Positions 1 through 8,682 of a stretch of 64,000 nucleotides of DNA are shown piece after piece. A model generated the notes under the pieces. It was not told the origin of the DNA, ran no database searches, and saw nothing but the letters and a program-made list of their open reading frames with translations. The stretch covers positions 1 to 64,000 of the forward strand of contig NZ_BROB01000003.1 in the NCBI RefSeq assembly GCF_024345185.1. Reading direction: 5' to 3'. The stretch comes from Levilactobacillus humaensis. GTDB lineage: Bacteria; Bacillota; Bacilli; Lactobacillales; Lactobacillaceae. Both the position numbers and the translations under genes were made by a program. Numbering within the stretch: position 1 is the stretch's first letter; each line of letters begins with the position of its first letter.

Positions 1-34
1 CTGTTCTTAGTGAGATACTGTTTGGTGTACCCTA

Positions 35-107
35 AAATAAAGTCTCTTTATTTACAGAGCTTGACTAAACGTAGGAACGGGTCTGAGAGAAAAGTCTCAG
101 GCCCGTT
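35..107. terminator. Two hairpins at the left edge, terminator-like
   Basis: Positions 35-53 form a perfect AT-rich hairpin (AAATAAAG, loop TCT, CTTTATTT). Positions 76-107 form a second, stronger hairpin (AACGGGTCTGAGA against TCTCAGGCCCGTT) followed on the + side by TTTCGTTT. The second lies just past the stop of the minus-strand YfhO gene, so it may end that transcript, a + strand transcript entering from outside the window, or both. Confidence 0.6.
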
Positions 108-121
108 TCGTTTGTCCGAAA

Positions 122-2752
122 TTAGTGACGCCGATGCCAGAACCAACTGCCGCCGATGAGGCCCAATGCGGTTATACCACTAATTATGAGCCCTGCATTA
201 AACAAGGGTGGCCAGTAAGATAGGGTGACGCGACTAGTGCCACGTGGTAATTTAAGTGCCGTAAACATCCCCACGGTCTTGTAGGTTTTGACGCGATGGC
301 CGTTAACGGTTGCCCGCCAGCCAGCGGAATACGGAATTGACGTGTTGAGGACTTGGTTGTCCTTCTTCGTCGTGATGGTGCCGCTAAATGATCGGCTGCT
401 GTGCTTGGTTACCTGCCAGGGACTCGTCTTAAGCTGGGTGACCGCAGACTTGAACTGTGCGGTGTTCAACCGGTAAAGGGTGAAGTTTTCCAGCCACAAC
501 GATCCCTTTTTCAGTTGGACCGTGAGTTTGATGGTTTTGCCTTTGGCATGATCGGCCACACTGACCAGGATGGTGTGACGGTAGGTCTTGTACTGATTCA
601 AGGGCTTCCCGTTTAGAACGAAGGTGGCGTTGTCTGGATTAACCGTCGAACCAAAGGTCATGTAGATGGCATCGTTGGTCTTCGGTTTAATCGTTAACGT
701 GATACTACCAGGCTTCAGGAGGTTCTTCTTTTGGAGAACGGCGCCGGTGATCTTGGTTTGTTGGTTAATATTATCGAAGGTGACCTGATCGAAATTCTCG
801 GCCTGGTATAAGTGCCGATCGGCTGAACGACCGGTCAACGCAGACAGCCAGTTGGCCTGATACTGCGCGGGATCGGCGGTCGTGTCTTTCAAGGATAGAA
901 TCTTTGAACTTGCCGCATAACCGAGTGGTAAGGCGTAAGGATTCTGATAGGTCGTGGCCCATTGATCCTGACTCAGCGCACGGTAATCTGCCAGATCAGC
1001 TTTATTGCTGGTGGCGGGAAGCATGCTTGACCCGCTCAATGCGCCGGAAAGGGTCTTGTTTTGGAAGTAGTATTTCATGTTTAGCAAGGAGTCGGTGACC
1101 AATGTTCCGTTGCTGTAGGCCACGAAACCGTCGCCGTCAGGGTTCCCAGTGTTGCCATAGAAGGCGGGAACCGCTTTGGGCAGAACGGAGGAGAAGACGC
1201 CCCCACCATTGAAGCCAGTTTGGAAGGCATCGCCCTTGGTTCGCATGAAGGTTTTACCCATGCGGTAGAAGCCGCTATCGGTCTTCTCAACGCCGTTGAC
1301 TAAGCGTTGGAGCTCGTCGGTGTAGTTGCCGTACTCGCCCTGAGAGACGTAGCTAATGTTATTTAAGGAGATGAAGGCATTGGCTGTGACCTCGGTGACT
1401 CCGATCACGAAGAAGGTGATCGGATAGATCCAGTGATGTTTGACCGGCAGGGGTGTTAATGCCAGTGCAAGAATGACGAAAAGTAAACCTAAGAGAACTT
1501 GATTGAGTTGAAGAAATTTAAATTGTTTGAGGAAGATGGCGACGTAGGTACTGCCGGCTACGACAATCAGGGTGACTAGGGCAATGGCCAAGGCACTCGG
1601 CTGAAAGTCGAGGGTCAACGTCTGGGCCGCCAACCAGATGAGCCAGAAGCTCACAACAAAGGAGAAACGGTAAGGGTACCAGACTGGAAATTGGCCGGCG
1701 TGCCACAACAGATCCAATGGCTGAACACAGAGTGATAGTGCCAAAAAGACCGTAATCAGCCCGGCGGTAATCCGGGTTCGCAGGTGAATGCGGCGATCGC
1801 CGAAGTAGAAGAGGGCGCCAATCAAGGCAATTGCCCCGATGAAAAGGTTCGCTGTACCAGATGGCATCTGATCAAAGTTAAAGGAACCCAGGAAGAACTT
1901 CGCCAACATTTTTGGTGGAAAGAACTCAAACTTCCATTTAAACGACGTGACGGTGTACTGCGCCTTACTTTGGGAGAGTGACCACCAGGTTGGCAGAAGA
2001 ACGACCGCCGAAAGCAGGCCAGCCGTGATTGAAGTCACCGCGAATTGACCTGCCTGTTTAGCTAATTGACGCCAACCGGTATAACGATCGACGGCAAGAA
2101 AGATGAAACTGAGGATCATGAAGAGACAGATCATGTAGGCCATATAGTAGTTCACGATCAACGTAATCGCCAGCCAAATCACGTAGGAGCGCCATTCACC
2201 AGTGTGCATGAGCTGGTAGAGCCCATAGAATACCAGGGGTAACAGGTAGGCGGCATCGAGCCACATGACGTTCAACTGATTGGCAACGGACCACCCCATG
2301 AGGGCATAGGCCGTGGCAAAGGTGATCACGAACAAGCCGCGTTGTTTCGTCGTCTTTAATAGTAGCCAGGCGAAGGTCAAGCCGGCCAGACCGTATTTGA
2401 GGACGGTGATGATGAAGACTCCGCTGGTGAGCGATGACCCAGGGAAGAACAGGAGAACCCAATTCAGGGGACTCAACAGGTAGTAGGCCCAGGTTCCCAA
2501 CATTTCGCCGCCCAAACCATTGGCAAAGGAGTAGAAGATACTGCCGGGATCGTGAAGCAAGGCGCGCCGCATGTACGCAAAGAAGTCGATATATTGTTGC
2601 CCTAAGTCGACGGTCAGGAGGCTACTCGACCCAAAGGGCGCCATTTGCCGGTAAATAAAATAGGCCGTCATTAAAATGAAGGGCGTCAGGAAAGCCCCGA
2701 TCAGAGTTAATTGGCGTGGTGAAAGCCGTTGACGCTGTTTTCGATCTTGCAA
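122..2752 (-). CDS. YfhO family multi-spanning membrane protein
   Basis: A large integral membrane protein of about 876 residues. The first two thirds contains about a dozen hydrophobic segments, and the C-terminal third is a hydrophilic, presumably extracellular beta-rich region ending in one last membrane segment and a short basic tail. This layout is that of the YfhO/GT-C family; characterised relatives in Bacillus and Listeria transfer sugars onto teichoic acids outside the membrane, so a role in envelope polymer glycosylation is inferred, not shown. The start is uncertain: a GTG at 2761 sits directly on the GAGGTGG Shine-Dalgarno-like stretch, whereas the TTG at 2752 lies a proper distance downstream, so I chose the latter. 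It is divergent from the penicillin-binding protein gene, sharing the 2753-2917 intergenic region. Confidence 0.8.
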   Translation of the reverse strand: MQDRKQRQRLSPRQLTLIGAFLTPFILMTAYFIYRQMAPFGSSSLLTVDLGQQYIDFFAYMRRALLHDPGSIFYSFANGLGGEMLGTWAYYLLSPLNWVLLFFPGSSLTSGVFIITVLKYGLAGLTFAWLLLKTTKQRGLFVITFATAYALMGWSVANQLNVMWLDAAYLLPLVFYGLYQLMHTGEWRSYVIWLAITLIVNYYMAYMICLFMILSFIFLAVDRYTGWRQLAKQAGQFAVTSITAGLLSAVVLLPTWWSLSQSKAQYTVTSFKWKFEFFPPKMLAKFFLGSFNFDQMPSGTANLFIGAIALIGALFYFGDRRIHLRTRITAGLITVFLALSLCVQPLDLLWHAGQFPVWYPYRFSFVVSFWLIWLAAQTLTLDFQPSALAIALVTLIVVAGSTYVAIFLKQFKFLQLNQVLLGLLFVILALALTPLPVKHHWIYPITFFVIGVTEVTANAFISLNNISYVSQGEYGNYTDELQRLVNGVEKTDSGFYRMGKTFMRTKGDAFQTGFNGGGVFSSVLPKAVPAFYGNTGNPDGDGFVAYSNGTLVTDSLLNMKYYFQNKTLSGALSGSSMLPATSNKADLADYRALSQDQWATTYQNPYALPLGYAASSKILSLKDTTADPAQYQANWLSALTGRSADRHLYQAENFDQVTFDNINQQTKITGAVLQKKNLLKPGSITLTIKPKTNDAIYMTFGSTVNPDNATFVLNGKPLNQYKTYRHTILVSVADHAKGKTIKLTVQLKKGSLWLENFTLYRLNTAQFKSAVTQLKTSPWQVTKHSSRSFSGTITTKKDNQVLNTSIPYSAGWRATVNGHRVKTYKTVGMFTALKLPRGTSRVTLSYWPPLFNAGLIISGITALGLIGGSWFWHRRH

Positions 2753-2917
2753 AAAAGCCACCTCAATCTTTAGAAATTATAAAAGTTGCACGTGATCCTG
2801 TACATTTTTGATTATGGTCTCTAGAATAGCATAGAAACATTAAATTTCGGTAGCGGGATAGTGGCACGCGGTGAAGTTTGGTAAAATAGTAGCTGTACAA
2901 TAAGGAGCAGAACTGTT

Positions 2918-4984
2918 GTGAAGAATTTCTATAATCGAGTAAGCAACCGAAGTCAGCGATCTGGCGGCCCTAAAAAGTCGGAGATTCCGTTTCGGTTAAA
3001 CTTTCTTTTCATCATTGTTGCCCTATTATTTGCGGCGCTGATTGGTCAGTTAGCGTATCTGCAAGTCTTCTATGGGGCAAAATTCAAGGCTGAGGTGAAC
3101 TCAACCGACACCACGATTGAAACCACTAACGTTCAACGGGGGATGGTTTACGATTCCACCGGGAAAGTTTTAGTGGGGAACAAAGCGCATCAAGCGATCT
3201 CCTATACTAAAGGGGTCAATGTGTTATCGACCAACATGTACCAGATTGCCAATACGTTAGGCGATTACTTAACAGTTTCGACGAGTAGTTTGACGCCACG
3301 TCAGGCGATTGATTACTACTTAACGGATTCCAAGAACCTTAAGGCCGTGGAGGGTAAACTATCCGGGACCAAGGGGATGACCGTCACACAGCTCTATGAC
3401 AAGGCGCATAGTTATCTCGAAAATGACTCATCCTTCAAATTGACGAAGTCTCAGCAAAATGCGGCGACAATCTTTGCGAAGATGAGTGGGGCCTATGCTC
3501 TGTCCACGACCTACATCAAGGATTCTGGCGTTTCCAATCGTGAAATCGCTGAGATTGGGGAACATTTATCCGAGATGCCTGGGATTAAGGTTGGGACAAG
3601 CTGGTCGCGTGACTATCCGAATGGGACATCGATGAATTCCATCATCGGGACCGTTTCTTCGGAAAAGACCGGGTTACCAAGTGATCGGATCAACGAACTC
3701 TTGGCCCAAGGCTATTCACGAAATGACAGTGTCGGGCAATCATACCTGGAAAAGGAATACGAGTCCGTATTACGCGGAACCAAGGCCGAAAAACAGGTTG
3801 AGGTTGCGGGTAACAACACGGTGACGAAGGAAGTTCAGAAGTATGGAGGCCAGAAGGGGGACAACCTTCAACTGACCATCAACTCGAAGTTCCAGAGTCA
3901 GCTGCAGTCGTTAGTGAAGTCGGCCGAACAAGGTGCTGGTGGCTACTCAACTGGGACCTATGCCGTTGTCATGAATCCGAATACCGGGGGCGTGATTGGG
4001 ATGGCCGGGGTCGACCGCAATCCATCTTCGGGTAAGATTACCAACAACGCTTTGGGAACCCTCAATAGTGATATTGTTATGGGGTCCGTGGTCAAGGGTG
4101 CCATGGTTTCTGGTGCCTTGATGAAGGGTGTGATTACCCCAACGAACAGTACGTTAACCGATATGCCGATCAACGTCGGTGGGGTTAAGAAGTCCTCCTG
4201 GTTTAACCATGGCGGGAGTTCGAACATCGCGGTTAACGCTGCCGGGGCATTGGAAGTGTCGTCTAACTCCTACATGATGCAATTGGCCATGAAGGAAGCT
4301 GGATTTAACTATTCATCCGGTGCCGCTCTGACCATGAGCACCAAGGCCTTCGATATCGAACGGGGTTACTTCAAACAGTTCGGTCTCGGGGTTAAAACAG
4401 GGATTGATCTGCCCGGTGAAAGTTCCGGGTTGGAAGGGTCTAGCAGTTTTGCCCACATTGGGAATGCTTTGGACTTGTCCTTCGGGAACTACGACGCGTA
4501 CACGGTGCTGCAAGTGGCCCAGTACATGTCGACAATCGCCAATGGTGGGACGCGGATCGCGCCTCATGTGGTTCAATCCATTCGGGGAACGAAGTCTGAT
4601 GGAACGTTGGGTGCCGTGAAGTCAACGGTTGAACCTAAGGTCTTGAACACGATTGACATGACGGCTGCGCAGAAGCGCCTGGTCAAGGAAGGACTCTATG
4701 ACGTGGTTCATGGGAGCAATACCTACAAGACTGGTGGTGCCATGTCATCAATTACCCCAAAGATTTCGGCTAAGACGGGGACTGCACAAACGTTCTACAA
4801 GGGAACGGAAACAGTCACGTTGAGTCTGGCATCTTATGCGCCCTCGACGCATCCACAGGTGGTGGTGGCCTTGGCCATGCCTAACCTTGGGGTTAACGCC
4901 GAGAGTAACAATATGACGTTAGCGAAGAAGATTTACGCGGCTTATTGGAAGTCCGTGCAATCGACTTCAACAATTAATCAATAA
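2918..4984 (+). CDS. pbp2B: Class B penicillin-binding protein (PBP2b type)
   Basis: A 688-residue transpeptidase that cross-links peptidoglycan on the outer face of the membrane. A basic cytoplasmic N-terminus is followed by one membrane anchor (about residues 27-52), a PBP dimer/pedestal domain (about 65-300) and a transpeptidase domain from about 345. The three active-site motifs are present: SVVK with nucleophile S390, SSN at 448-450 and KTG at 619-621. Start is GTG, preceded by AAGGAG. No C-terminal PASTA domain is seen, which fits the elongation-type PBP2b/PbpH of lactic acid bacteria rather than PBP2x; that assignment is by inference since the usual division cluster is absent here. It is monocistronic, ending in a strong terminator. 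Confidence 0.9.
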   Translation: MKNFYNRVSNRSQRSGGPKKSEIPFRLNFLFIIVALLFAALIGQLAYLQVFYGAKFKAEVNSTDTTIETTNVQRGMVYDSTGKVLVGNKAHQAISYTKGVNVLSTNMYQIANTLGDYLTVSTSSLTPRQAIDYYLTDSKNLKAVEGKLSGTKGMTVTQLYDKAHSYLENDSSFKLTKSQQNAATIFAKMSGAYALSTTYIKDSGVSNREIAEIGEHLSEMPGIKVGTSWSRDYPNGTSMNSIIGTVSSEKTGLPSDRINELLAQGYSRNDSVGQSYLEKEYESVLRGTKAEKQVEVAGNNTVTKEVQKYGGQKGDNLQLTINSKFQSQLQSLVKSAEQGAGGYSTGTYAVVMNPNTGGVIGMAGVDRNPSSGKITNNALGTLNSDIVMGSVVKGAMVSGALMKGVITPTNSTLTDMPINVGGVKKSSWFNHGGSSNIAVNAAGALEVSSNSYMMQLAMKEAGFNYSSGAALTMSTKAFDIERGYFKQFGLGVKTGIDLPGESSGLEGSSSFAHIGNALDLSFGNYDAYTVLQVAQYMSTIANGGTRIAPHVVQSIRGTKSDGTLGAVKSTVEPKVLNTIDMTAAQKRLVKEGLYDVVHGSNTYKTGGAMSSITPKISAKTGTAQTFYKGTETVTLSLASYAPSTHPQVVVALAMPNLGVNAESNNMTLAKKIYAAYWKSVQSTSTINQ

Positions 4985-4992
4985 GATTTTAG

Positions 4993-5030
4993 AAGGGTTC
5001 TGACCAGTCATACGGTCAGAACCCTTTTTT
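4993..5030 (+). terminator. Intrinsic terminator after the PBP gene
   Basis: A 13-base-pair perfect stem (AAGGGTTCTGACC against GGTCAGAACCCTT) with an 8-base loop, followed by a T run at 5025-5030. It begins nine bases past the stop codon. Confidence 0.95.
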
Positions 5031-5179
5031 ATTCTGATGCGTTAAAATTATGGACTGAGGCGGAAATGTTGAAGGAAAATGGTCATCGGCATCACGTTCC
5101 TCGCCGCAAGGGATAAGAGAACCCGCTCAGGGCCCGACAATTCAGCTGTTAAGTATTTTCCCTTAACATATTTAGAATT
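5031..5179 (+). other. Gene-free stretch, nothing recognised
   Basis: About 150 bases between the PBP terminator and the rpmG promoter. I find no open frame with a ribosome-binding site and no known RNA motif. It contains GC-rich blocks (for example around 5105-5145) that could fold locally, but no T run follows. It may simply be spacer. Confidence 0.4.
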
Positions 5180-5213
5180 TTGACTGGTAATTATCCCGGG
5201 ATAATGGTAATAT
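5180..5213 (+). promoter_or_regulatory. Likely rpmG promoter
   Basis: A TTGACT -35 hexamer at 5180-5185 is followed 16 bases later by TAATGG (5202-5207) and overlapping AT-rich TAATAT (5208-5213). The -35 is convincing; the exact -10 is not certain. It is the only promoter-like sequence between the upstream terminator and rpmG. Confidence 0.5.
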
Positions 5214-5268
5214 ATTACAAGTTAAGGCTCTAGCCTGTAATTCTGAAAAAGTTGGGAGGTTACCCACA

Positions 5269-5418
5269 ATGCGTGTACACATCACTTTAGAATGTACTGA
5301 ATGCCACGAACGCAACTACTTATCCAGCAAGAACCGGCGTAATAATCCGGACCGGGTTGAATTTAAGAAGTACTGCCCACGTGACCGGAAAGTAACTTTG
5401 CATCGCGAAACTAAGTAA
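5269..5418 (+). CDS. rpmG: 50S ribosomal protein L33
   Basis: A 49-residue protein beginning [18 protein letters not shown] and ending in the L33 hallmark TLHRETK. L33 sits near the E site of the large ribosomal subunit. It begins with ATG eight bases after a GGGAGGT site. The first zinc pair is complete (C9, C12), but the second is incomplete: C36 is present and the residue three further on is aspartate (sequence YCPRD). L33 paralogues with and without the full zinc ribbon are well known in Firmicutes, so this is an intermediate form. It stands alone between its own promoter and a terminator. Confidence 0.95.
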   Translation: MRVHITLECTECHERNYLSSKNRRNNPDRVEFKKYCPRDRKVTLHRETK

Positions 5419-5448
5419 GGGTACGGGCGGGAGCCCGCACCTTTTTTT
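5419..5448 (+). terminator. Intrinsic terminator after rpmG
   Basis: GGTACGGGC pairs with GCCCGCACC around a four-base loop, followed by a run of seven T. It leaves about 30 bases before the next gene. Confidence 0.9.
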
Positions 5449-5479
5449 ATTGAAATTTTCTTAAAGGGGGTCAACTATC

Positions 5480-6031
5480 ATGGCGACTAAAGCAAATCTG
5501 CGTCAGCAGACGATCCAGGCTTTGAAGCAGCTTTCTCCTGCGAAACGTGAAATGGGTGCTCAGAGCCTCTATGAGCAGTTGTTTGCCTTGCCCGAGTGGC
5601 AACAAGCAACGACCATTGCAACGACCATCAGTACCGATTTAGAGCTGTCTACGGCCGCAATTATTGCTGCCGCTCAGCAAGCCGGTAAGACGGTGGCTGT
5701 ACCGCAGACGCTGCCAGCCCGGCAGATGGCGTTTCATACGCTGACTGCCGATACGCACCTGGTCAAGACCGCATTTGGCCTGATGGAACCGGAAGATGGG
5801 GAGATTATCTTGCCAGCCAACTTTGACTTGCTTGTGGTGCCCGGCTTGCTGTACGCTCAGAGTGGCGAACGGGTCGGGTTTGGGGGCGGCTATTATGACC
5901 GCTATCTACCACGTACCACAGGAACCAAGGTTGCGTTAGCATTTTCTGTTCAGCAGGTGAGTGCGCCAACCTGGCAAGTTGACCCCTTCGACGTCATTCT
6001 CGATCGCGTGCTCGTCGCATCAACCAAGTAG
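5480..6031 (+). CDS. yqgN: 5-formyltetrahydrofolate cyclo-ligase
   Basis: A 183-residue cytoplasmic enzyme that uses ATP to convert 5-formyltetrahydrofolate into 5,10-methenyltetrahydrofolate, returning the stored folate to one-carbon metabolism. The family signature is the glycine-rich GFGGGYYDRYL at residues 133-143, which binds ATP/phosphate, and the full length matches the family. ATG follows an AAAGGGGG ribosome-binding site. It heads the yqgN-rhomboid-yqgQ-glucokinase run, a conserved arrangement in Bacillales and Lactobacillales, with 15 bases to the next gene. Confidence 0.92.
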   Translation: MATKANLRQQTIQALKQLSPAKREMGAQSLYEQLFALPEWQQATTIATTISTDLELSTAAIIAAAQQAGKTVAVPQTLPARQMAFHTLTADTHLVKTAFGLMEPEDGEIILPANFDLLVVPGLLYAQSGERVGFGGGYYDRYLPRTTGTKVALAFSVQQVSAPTWQVDPFDVILDRVLVASTK

Positions 6032-6046
6032 AAAGGGAGCGGCAAG

Positions 6047-6730
6047 GTGGCACAAAAATTCAAATATCGCTTGAATCGTTTGGATAACCAACCCTTTATG
6101 ACCGTGGGCTTAATCGCGATCATGGTCGTGGTCTATCTGGCCATGACTGTCAGCGGGGGAAGCACCAACGTTAACGTCCTGATTACGTATGGGGCAAAGG
6201 TAAATGCCCTCATCCAGCAGGGTGAGTGGTGGCGGTTAGTCACGCCAATCTTCTTACACATTGGATTTACCCATATCCTAATGAACATGATTACGTTATA
6301 CTTTGTGGGGATTCAAATTGAGGCAGCCTTCGGACATGCTCGGTTCCTGGGAATCTTCCTGATTTCGGGAATTGGCGGGAACATTGCAAGTTTCTGTTTC
6401 TCAGATAGTTTGTCTGCCGGGGCTAGTACCGCTATTTTTGGGCTGTTTGGGGCCTTCCTGATGCTTGGGGAGTCCTTCTGGCAAAATCCCAATATTCGGC
6501 AGTTATCACAGACCTTTCTGGGGTTCGTTGTGATGAACATCTTGTTTGACCTCTTTGCGCCAGGGATTGATCTCGCTGGGCATATCGGAGGGCTAGCTGC
6601 CGGATTCTTGGTAGCGTATACATTAGGTGTTCCAAGAATTGGTCGAGTAAGCACAGTTAAACGCATCGTAGCGACCGTGGTCCTAATCGTTGGATTGGTC
6701 TGGTTGTATATGAGCGGGCTAAGCCGCTAA
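6047..6730 (+). CDS. gluP: Rhomboid family intramembrane serine protease
   Basis: A 227-residue polytopic membrane protease with about seven hydrophobic segments. The catalytic dyad is visible: S127 in GAST (residues 125-128) and H179 in LAGHIGG, in separate membrane helices. The rhomboid loop residues WWRL (61-64) and the HIGFTHILMN helix (71-80), which carries the conserved His/Asn, are also present. Rhomboids cut membrane proteins near or within the bilayer; the substrate here is unknown. Bacillus GluP (YqgP) has extra domains not seen in this shorter protein, so the gene symbol is by synteny. Start is GTG at 6047 after AAGGGAG. Confidence 0.9.
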   Translation: MAQKFKYRLNRLDNQPFMTVGLIAIMVVVYLAMTVSGGSTNVNVLITYGAKVNALIQQGEWWRLVTPIFLHIGFTHILMNMITLYFVGIQIEAAFGHARFLGIFLISGIGGNIASFCFSDSLSAGASTAIFGLFGAFLMLGESFWQNPNIRQLSQTFLGFVVMNILFDLFAPGIDLAGHIGGLAAGFLVAYTLGVPRIGRVSTVKRIVATVVLIVGLVWLYMSGLSR

Positions 6731-6773
6731 ACGGCCAAAATGGCTCGTGCAATTTCATGGAGGTTGTGGGACA

Positions 6774-7004
6774 ATGAAAACGTTATATGATGTTCAGCAG
6801 CTACTTAAAAAATTTGATATTTACGTGTACGTGGGCAAGCGAATGTGGGACATCGAGGTGATGGCCTTGGAGTTGAACAATCTGCGAAAAGCAGGGGTTG
6901 TTGACACCAAGACCTTCATCGCGGCCAAACTCGTTTTGCGCCATGAACACCGTATTGAAGTCGAAAAAGCAAGAGATCAACACCAATCCATTGGAGGGAT
7001 TTAG
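6774..7004 (+). CDS. yqgQ: YqgQ family protein (DUF910)
   Basis: A 76-residue soluble protein beginning MKTLYDVQQLLKKFD. The length and the run YVYVGKRMWDIEVMALEL match the YqgQ/DUF910 family, a small helical protein found next to glucokinase in Firmicutes; its function is not established. I start it at ATG 6774, after GGAGGTTGTGGG, rather than at an in-frame ATG nine codons earlier that has no ribosome-binding site. Four bases separate its stop from the glucokinase start, and the glucokinase ribosome-binding site lies within this gene's last codons. Confidence 0.9.
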   Translation: MKTLYDVQQLLKKFDIYVYVGKRMWDIEVMALELNNLRKAGVVDTKTFIAAKLVLRHEHRIEVEKARDQHQSIGGI

Positions 7005-7008
7005 AGTT

Positions 7009-7980
7009 ATGGCACGTAATTTAATCGGAATTGACTTGGGTGGAACAACCACCAAGATGGCCTTCTTGTCCGTTGCGGGCGAAGTCCTTGCAAAGTGGAG
7101 CATTCCTACAGATATCACCGATGAAGGAAGCCACATTGTGCCAAACATTGTGACGTCCATCAATCAACACATCAGTAATTCAGAATTCAGTAAGAACGAC
7201 TTTATTGGCATCGGGATGGGAACGCCAGGTTCCGTCGACATTGAAAACGGAACGGTTATTGGCGCCTTCAACCTGAACTGGACGAAACGTCAACGCGTTC
7301 GTGACCAGATTCAGGCCGGTGTCGGTTTACAGTTCATTCTGGACAATGATGCCAATGTGGCATCATTGGGTGAATACTGGAAGGGTGCCGGGGAAAAGGA
7401 CGACGATGTTGTCTTTGTCACCTTAGGGACCGGTGTCGGTGGCGGAGTCATTGCCGGTGGACACCTCCTTCATGGGGTAAATGGTGGCGCTGGTGAACTT
7501 GGCCACGTGACCGTTCAACCTAATGGGTACCTGTGTACCTGTGGCAAGCGCGGCTGTCTCGAACAGTACGCCTCCGCAACGGGTGTGGTTCATGTTGCTG
7601 CCGACATGGCCAAGGACTTCATGGGCACTTCTCGCTTAAAGGAAATGGAAGACAATCAAGAGAGTGTGACGTCTAAGATGGTCTTCTACCTAGCTGATAA
7701 CGGGGACATCTTGGCTAACCAAGTGGTTGACCGAGTGACCTTCTATCTTGGCTTGGCTTTGGCCAACGTGGCCAACATTTTGAATCCTGCCAATATCATC
7801 ATCGGTGGGGGTGTGTCAAATGCCGGGAACACCTTGTTACAACCAACGACCCGTTACTTCCAAGAAAATGCCTTCCCTTCAGTTCGGGATTCAACCAAGC
7901 TACGGTTGGCACAATTGGGTAACGACGCCGGGATCATCGGTGCCGCATCCTTAGCACTGCGTTTTCAAAAAACAAATTAA
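7009..7980 (+). CDS. glcK: Glucokinase, ROK family
   Basis: A 323-residue cytoplasmic kinase that phosphorylates glucose with ATP. The phosphate-binding DLGGTTTK is at residues 9-16, the catalytic aspartate is D114 in LDNDAN, and the ROK zinc motif CTCGKRGCLEQY starts at C176 with C178 and C183. The start is ATG 7009, set by GGAGGG at 6993-6998; an upstream in-frame extension overlaps yqgQ and is not real. The protein resembles Bacillus GlcK rather than ROK repressors, because it has no N-terminal DNA-binding domain. Confidence 0.95.
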   Translation: MARNLIGIDLGGTTTKMAFLSVAGEVLAKWSIPTDITDEGSHIVPNIVTSINQHISNSEFSKNDFIGIGMGTPGSVDIENGTVIGAFNLNWTKRQRVRDQIQAGVGLQFILDNDANVASLGEYWKGAGEKDDDVVFVTLGTGVGGGVIAGGHLLHGVNGGAGELGHVTVQPNGYLCTCGKRGCLEQYASATGVVHVAADMAKDFMGTSRLKEMEDNQESVTSKMVFYLADNGDILANQVVDRVTFYLGLALANVANILNPANIIIGGGVSNAGNTLLQPTTRYFQENAFPSVRDSTKLRLAQLGNDAGIIGAASLALRFQKTN

Positions 7981-8025
7981 TAAAAGACTTAACGAGTCTG
8001 TGGAATTAGGAAGGGCGAATTAGTT

Positions 8026-8448
8026 TTGGTTATTGGAGCAGCAGGTACAATTTCAGTATGGACGATCTACTTGATTATCCTTATCGTTCTCGTCGCGGTT
8101 TGGGGCGCTTGGCAATGGTCAACGGTCATTCGGCGTAATCGCGTGGCCAAGGTCATCGATGAAGCGACTTTCCAAGCGGGTATGCGTAAGGCCCAGGTCG
8201 TGGATTTACGTGAAAAGAAGGAATTCGACGCGGGCCATATCTTAGGCGCACGGAACATCCCTTATTCAACGTTTAAGGCCTACTACAAGCAATTGCGGGA
8301 TGATCTTCCCATTTACTTGTATGACCAAAGCAAGGCCTTGAGCACACGGGCCGCCTTGATTTTGGGTAAGGACGACTACAAGGAAATCTACATCTTGAAA
8401 TCGGGTTACGCTCGGTGGCAAGGTAAGACCAAGAAAACGAAGTATTAA
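8026..8448 (+). CDS. Membrane-anchored rhodanese-like protein, probably non-catalytic
   Basis: A 140-residue protein with one N-terminal membrane helix (about residues 12-30) and a cytoplasmic rhodanese domain (about 43-137) containing VVDLREKKEFDAGHILGARNIP. The active-site loop reads YLYDQSKALSTRAA, with aspartate (D100) where a sulfurtransferase has its catalytic cysteine, and the protein has no cysteine there. It is therefore unlikely to transfer sulfur and may be a binding module. The likely start is TTG 8026, after GGAAGGG. It follows glucokinase as in other lactobacilli and ends at a terminator shared with a convergent gene. Confidence 0.85.
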   Translation: MVIGAAGTISVWTIYLIILIVLVAVWGAWQWSTVIRRNRVAKVIDEATFQAGMRKAQVVDLREKKEFDAGHILGARNIPYSTFKAYYKQLRDDLPIYLYDQSKALSTRAALILGKDDYKEIYILKSGYARWQGKTKKTKY

Positions 8449-8452
8449 ACAC

Positions 8453-8493
8453 AAAATGGGCGTCTCGGTAATTAACCGGGACGTCCATTTTAT
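8453..8493. terminator. Bidirectional terminator between convergent genes
   Basis: ATGGGCGTCTCGG pairs with CCGGGACGTCCAT around a seven-base loop, flanked by A-rich sequence on the left and T-rich on the right, so it can act on both strands. It separates the rhodanese-like gene from the minus-strand DUF3042 gene. Confidence 0.9.
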
Positions 8494-8502
8494 TGCGACT
8501 GA

Positions 8503-8682
8503 TTAACCGTTGTGAGCTGAATGGCTCTTCCGATTAGCGCGCTTCCGGTTTTCTTCAAACCGGGATTCTTGATCCTCAATTGGTTCAACAACAGTCTTCT
8601 TGAAAGAGAAGACGGCACCGGCAACGGCACTAGCAGTTGCCACAACGCCAAAGATAAATCCCTTGGTAAAATGCTTCATCAT
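8503..8682 (-). CDS. DUF3042 family small protein
   Basis: A 59-residue protein beginning MMKHFTKGFIFGVVATASAV. An N-terminal hydrophobic helix (about residues 8-26) is followed by a charged tail with VEPIEDQESRFEENRKRANRKS. This is the layout of the DUF3042 family, short membrane-associated proteins of Lactobacillales with no known function. Two adjacent ATG codons are possible; GGGAG sits seven bases before the first and ten before the second, so a 58-residue form starting at 8679 is equally likely. It is convergent with the rhodanese-like gene. Confidence 0.88.
   Translation of the reverse strand: MMKHFTKGFIFGVVATASAVAGAVFSFKKTVVEPIEDQESRFEENRKRANRKSHSAHNG

Noticed and set aside
5031-5179. 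Possible riboswitch or T-box before rpmG
   Set aside because: No T-box, aptamer or terminator/antiterminator signature could be found, and rpmG has its own promoter beyond it.
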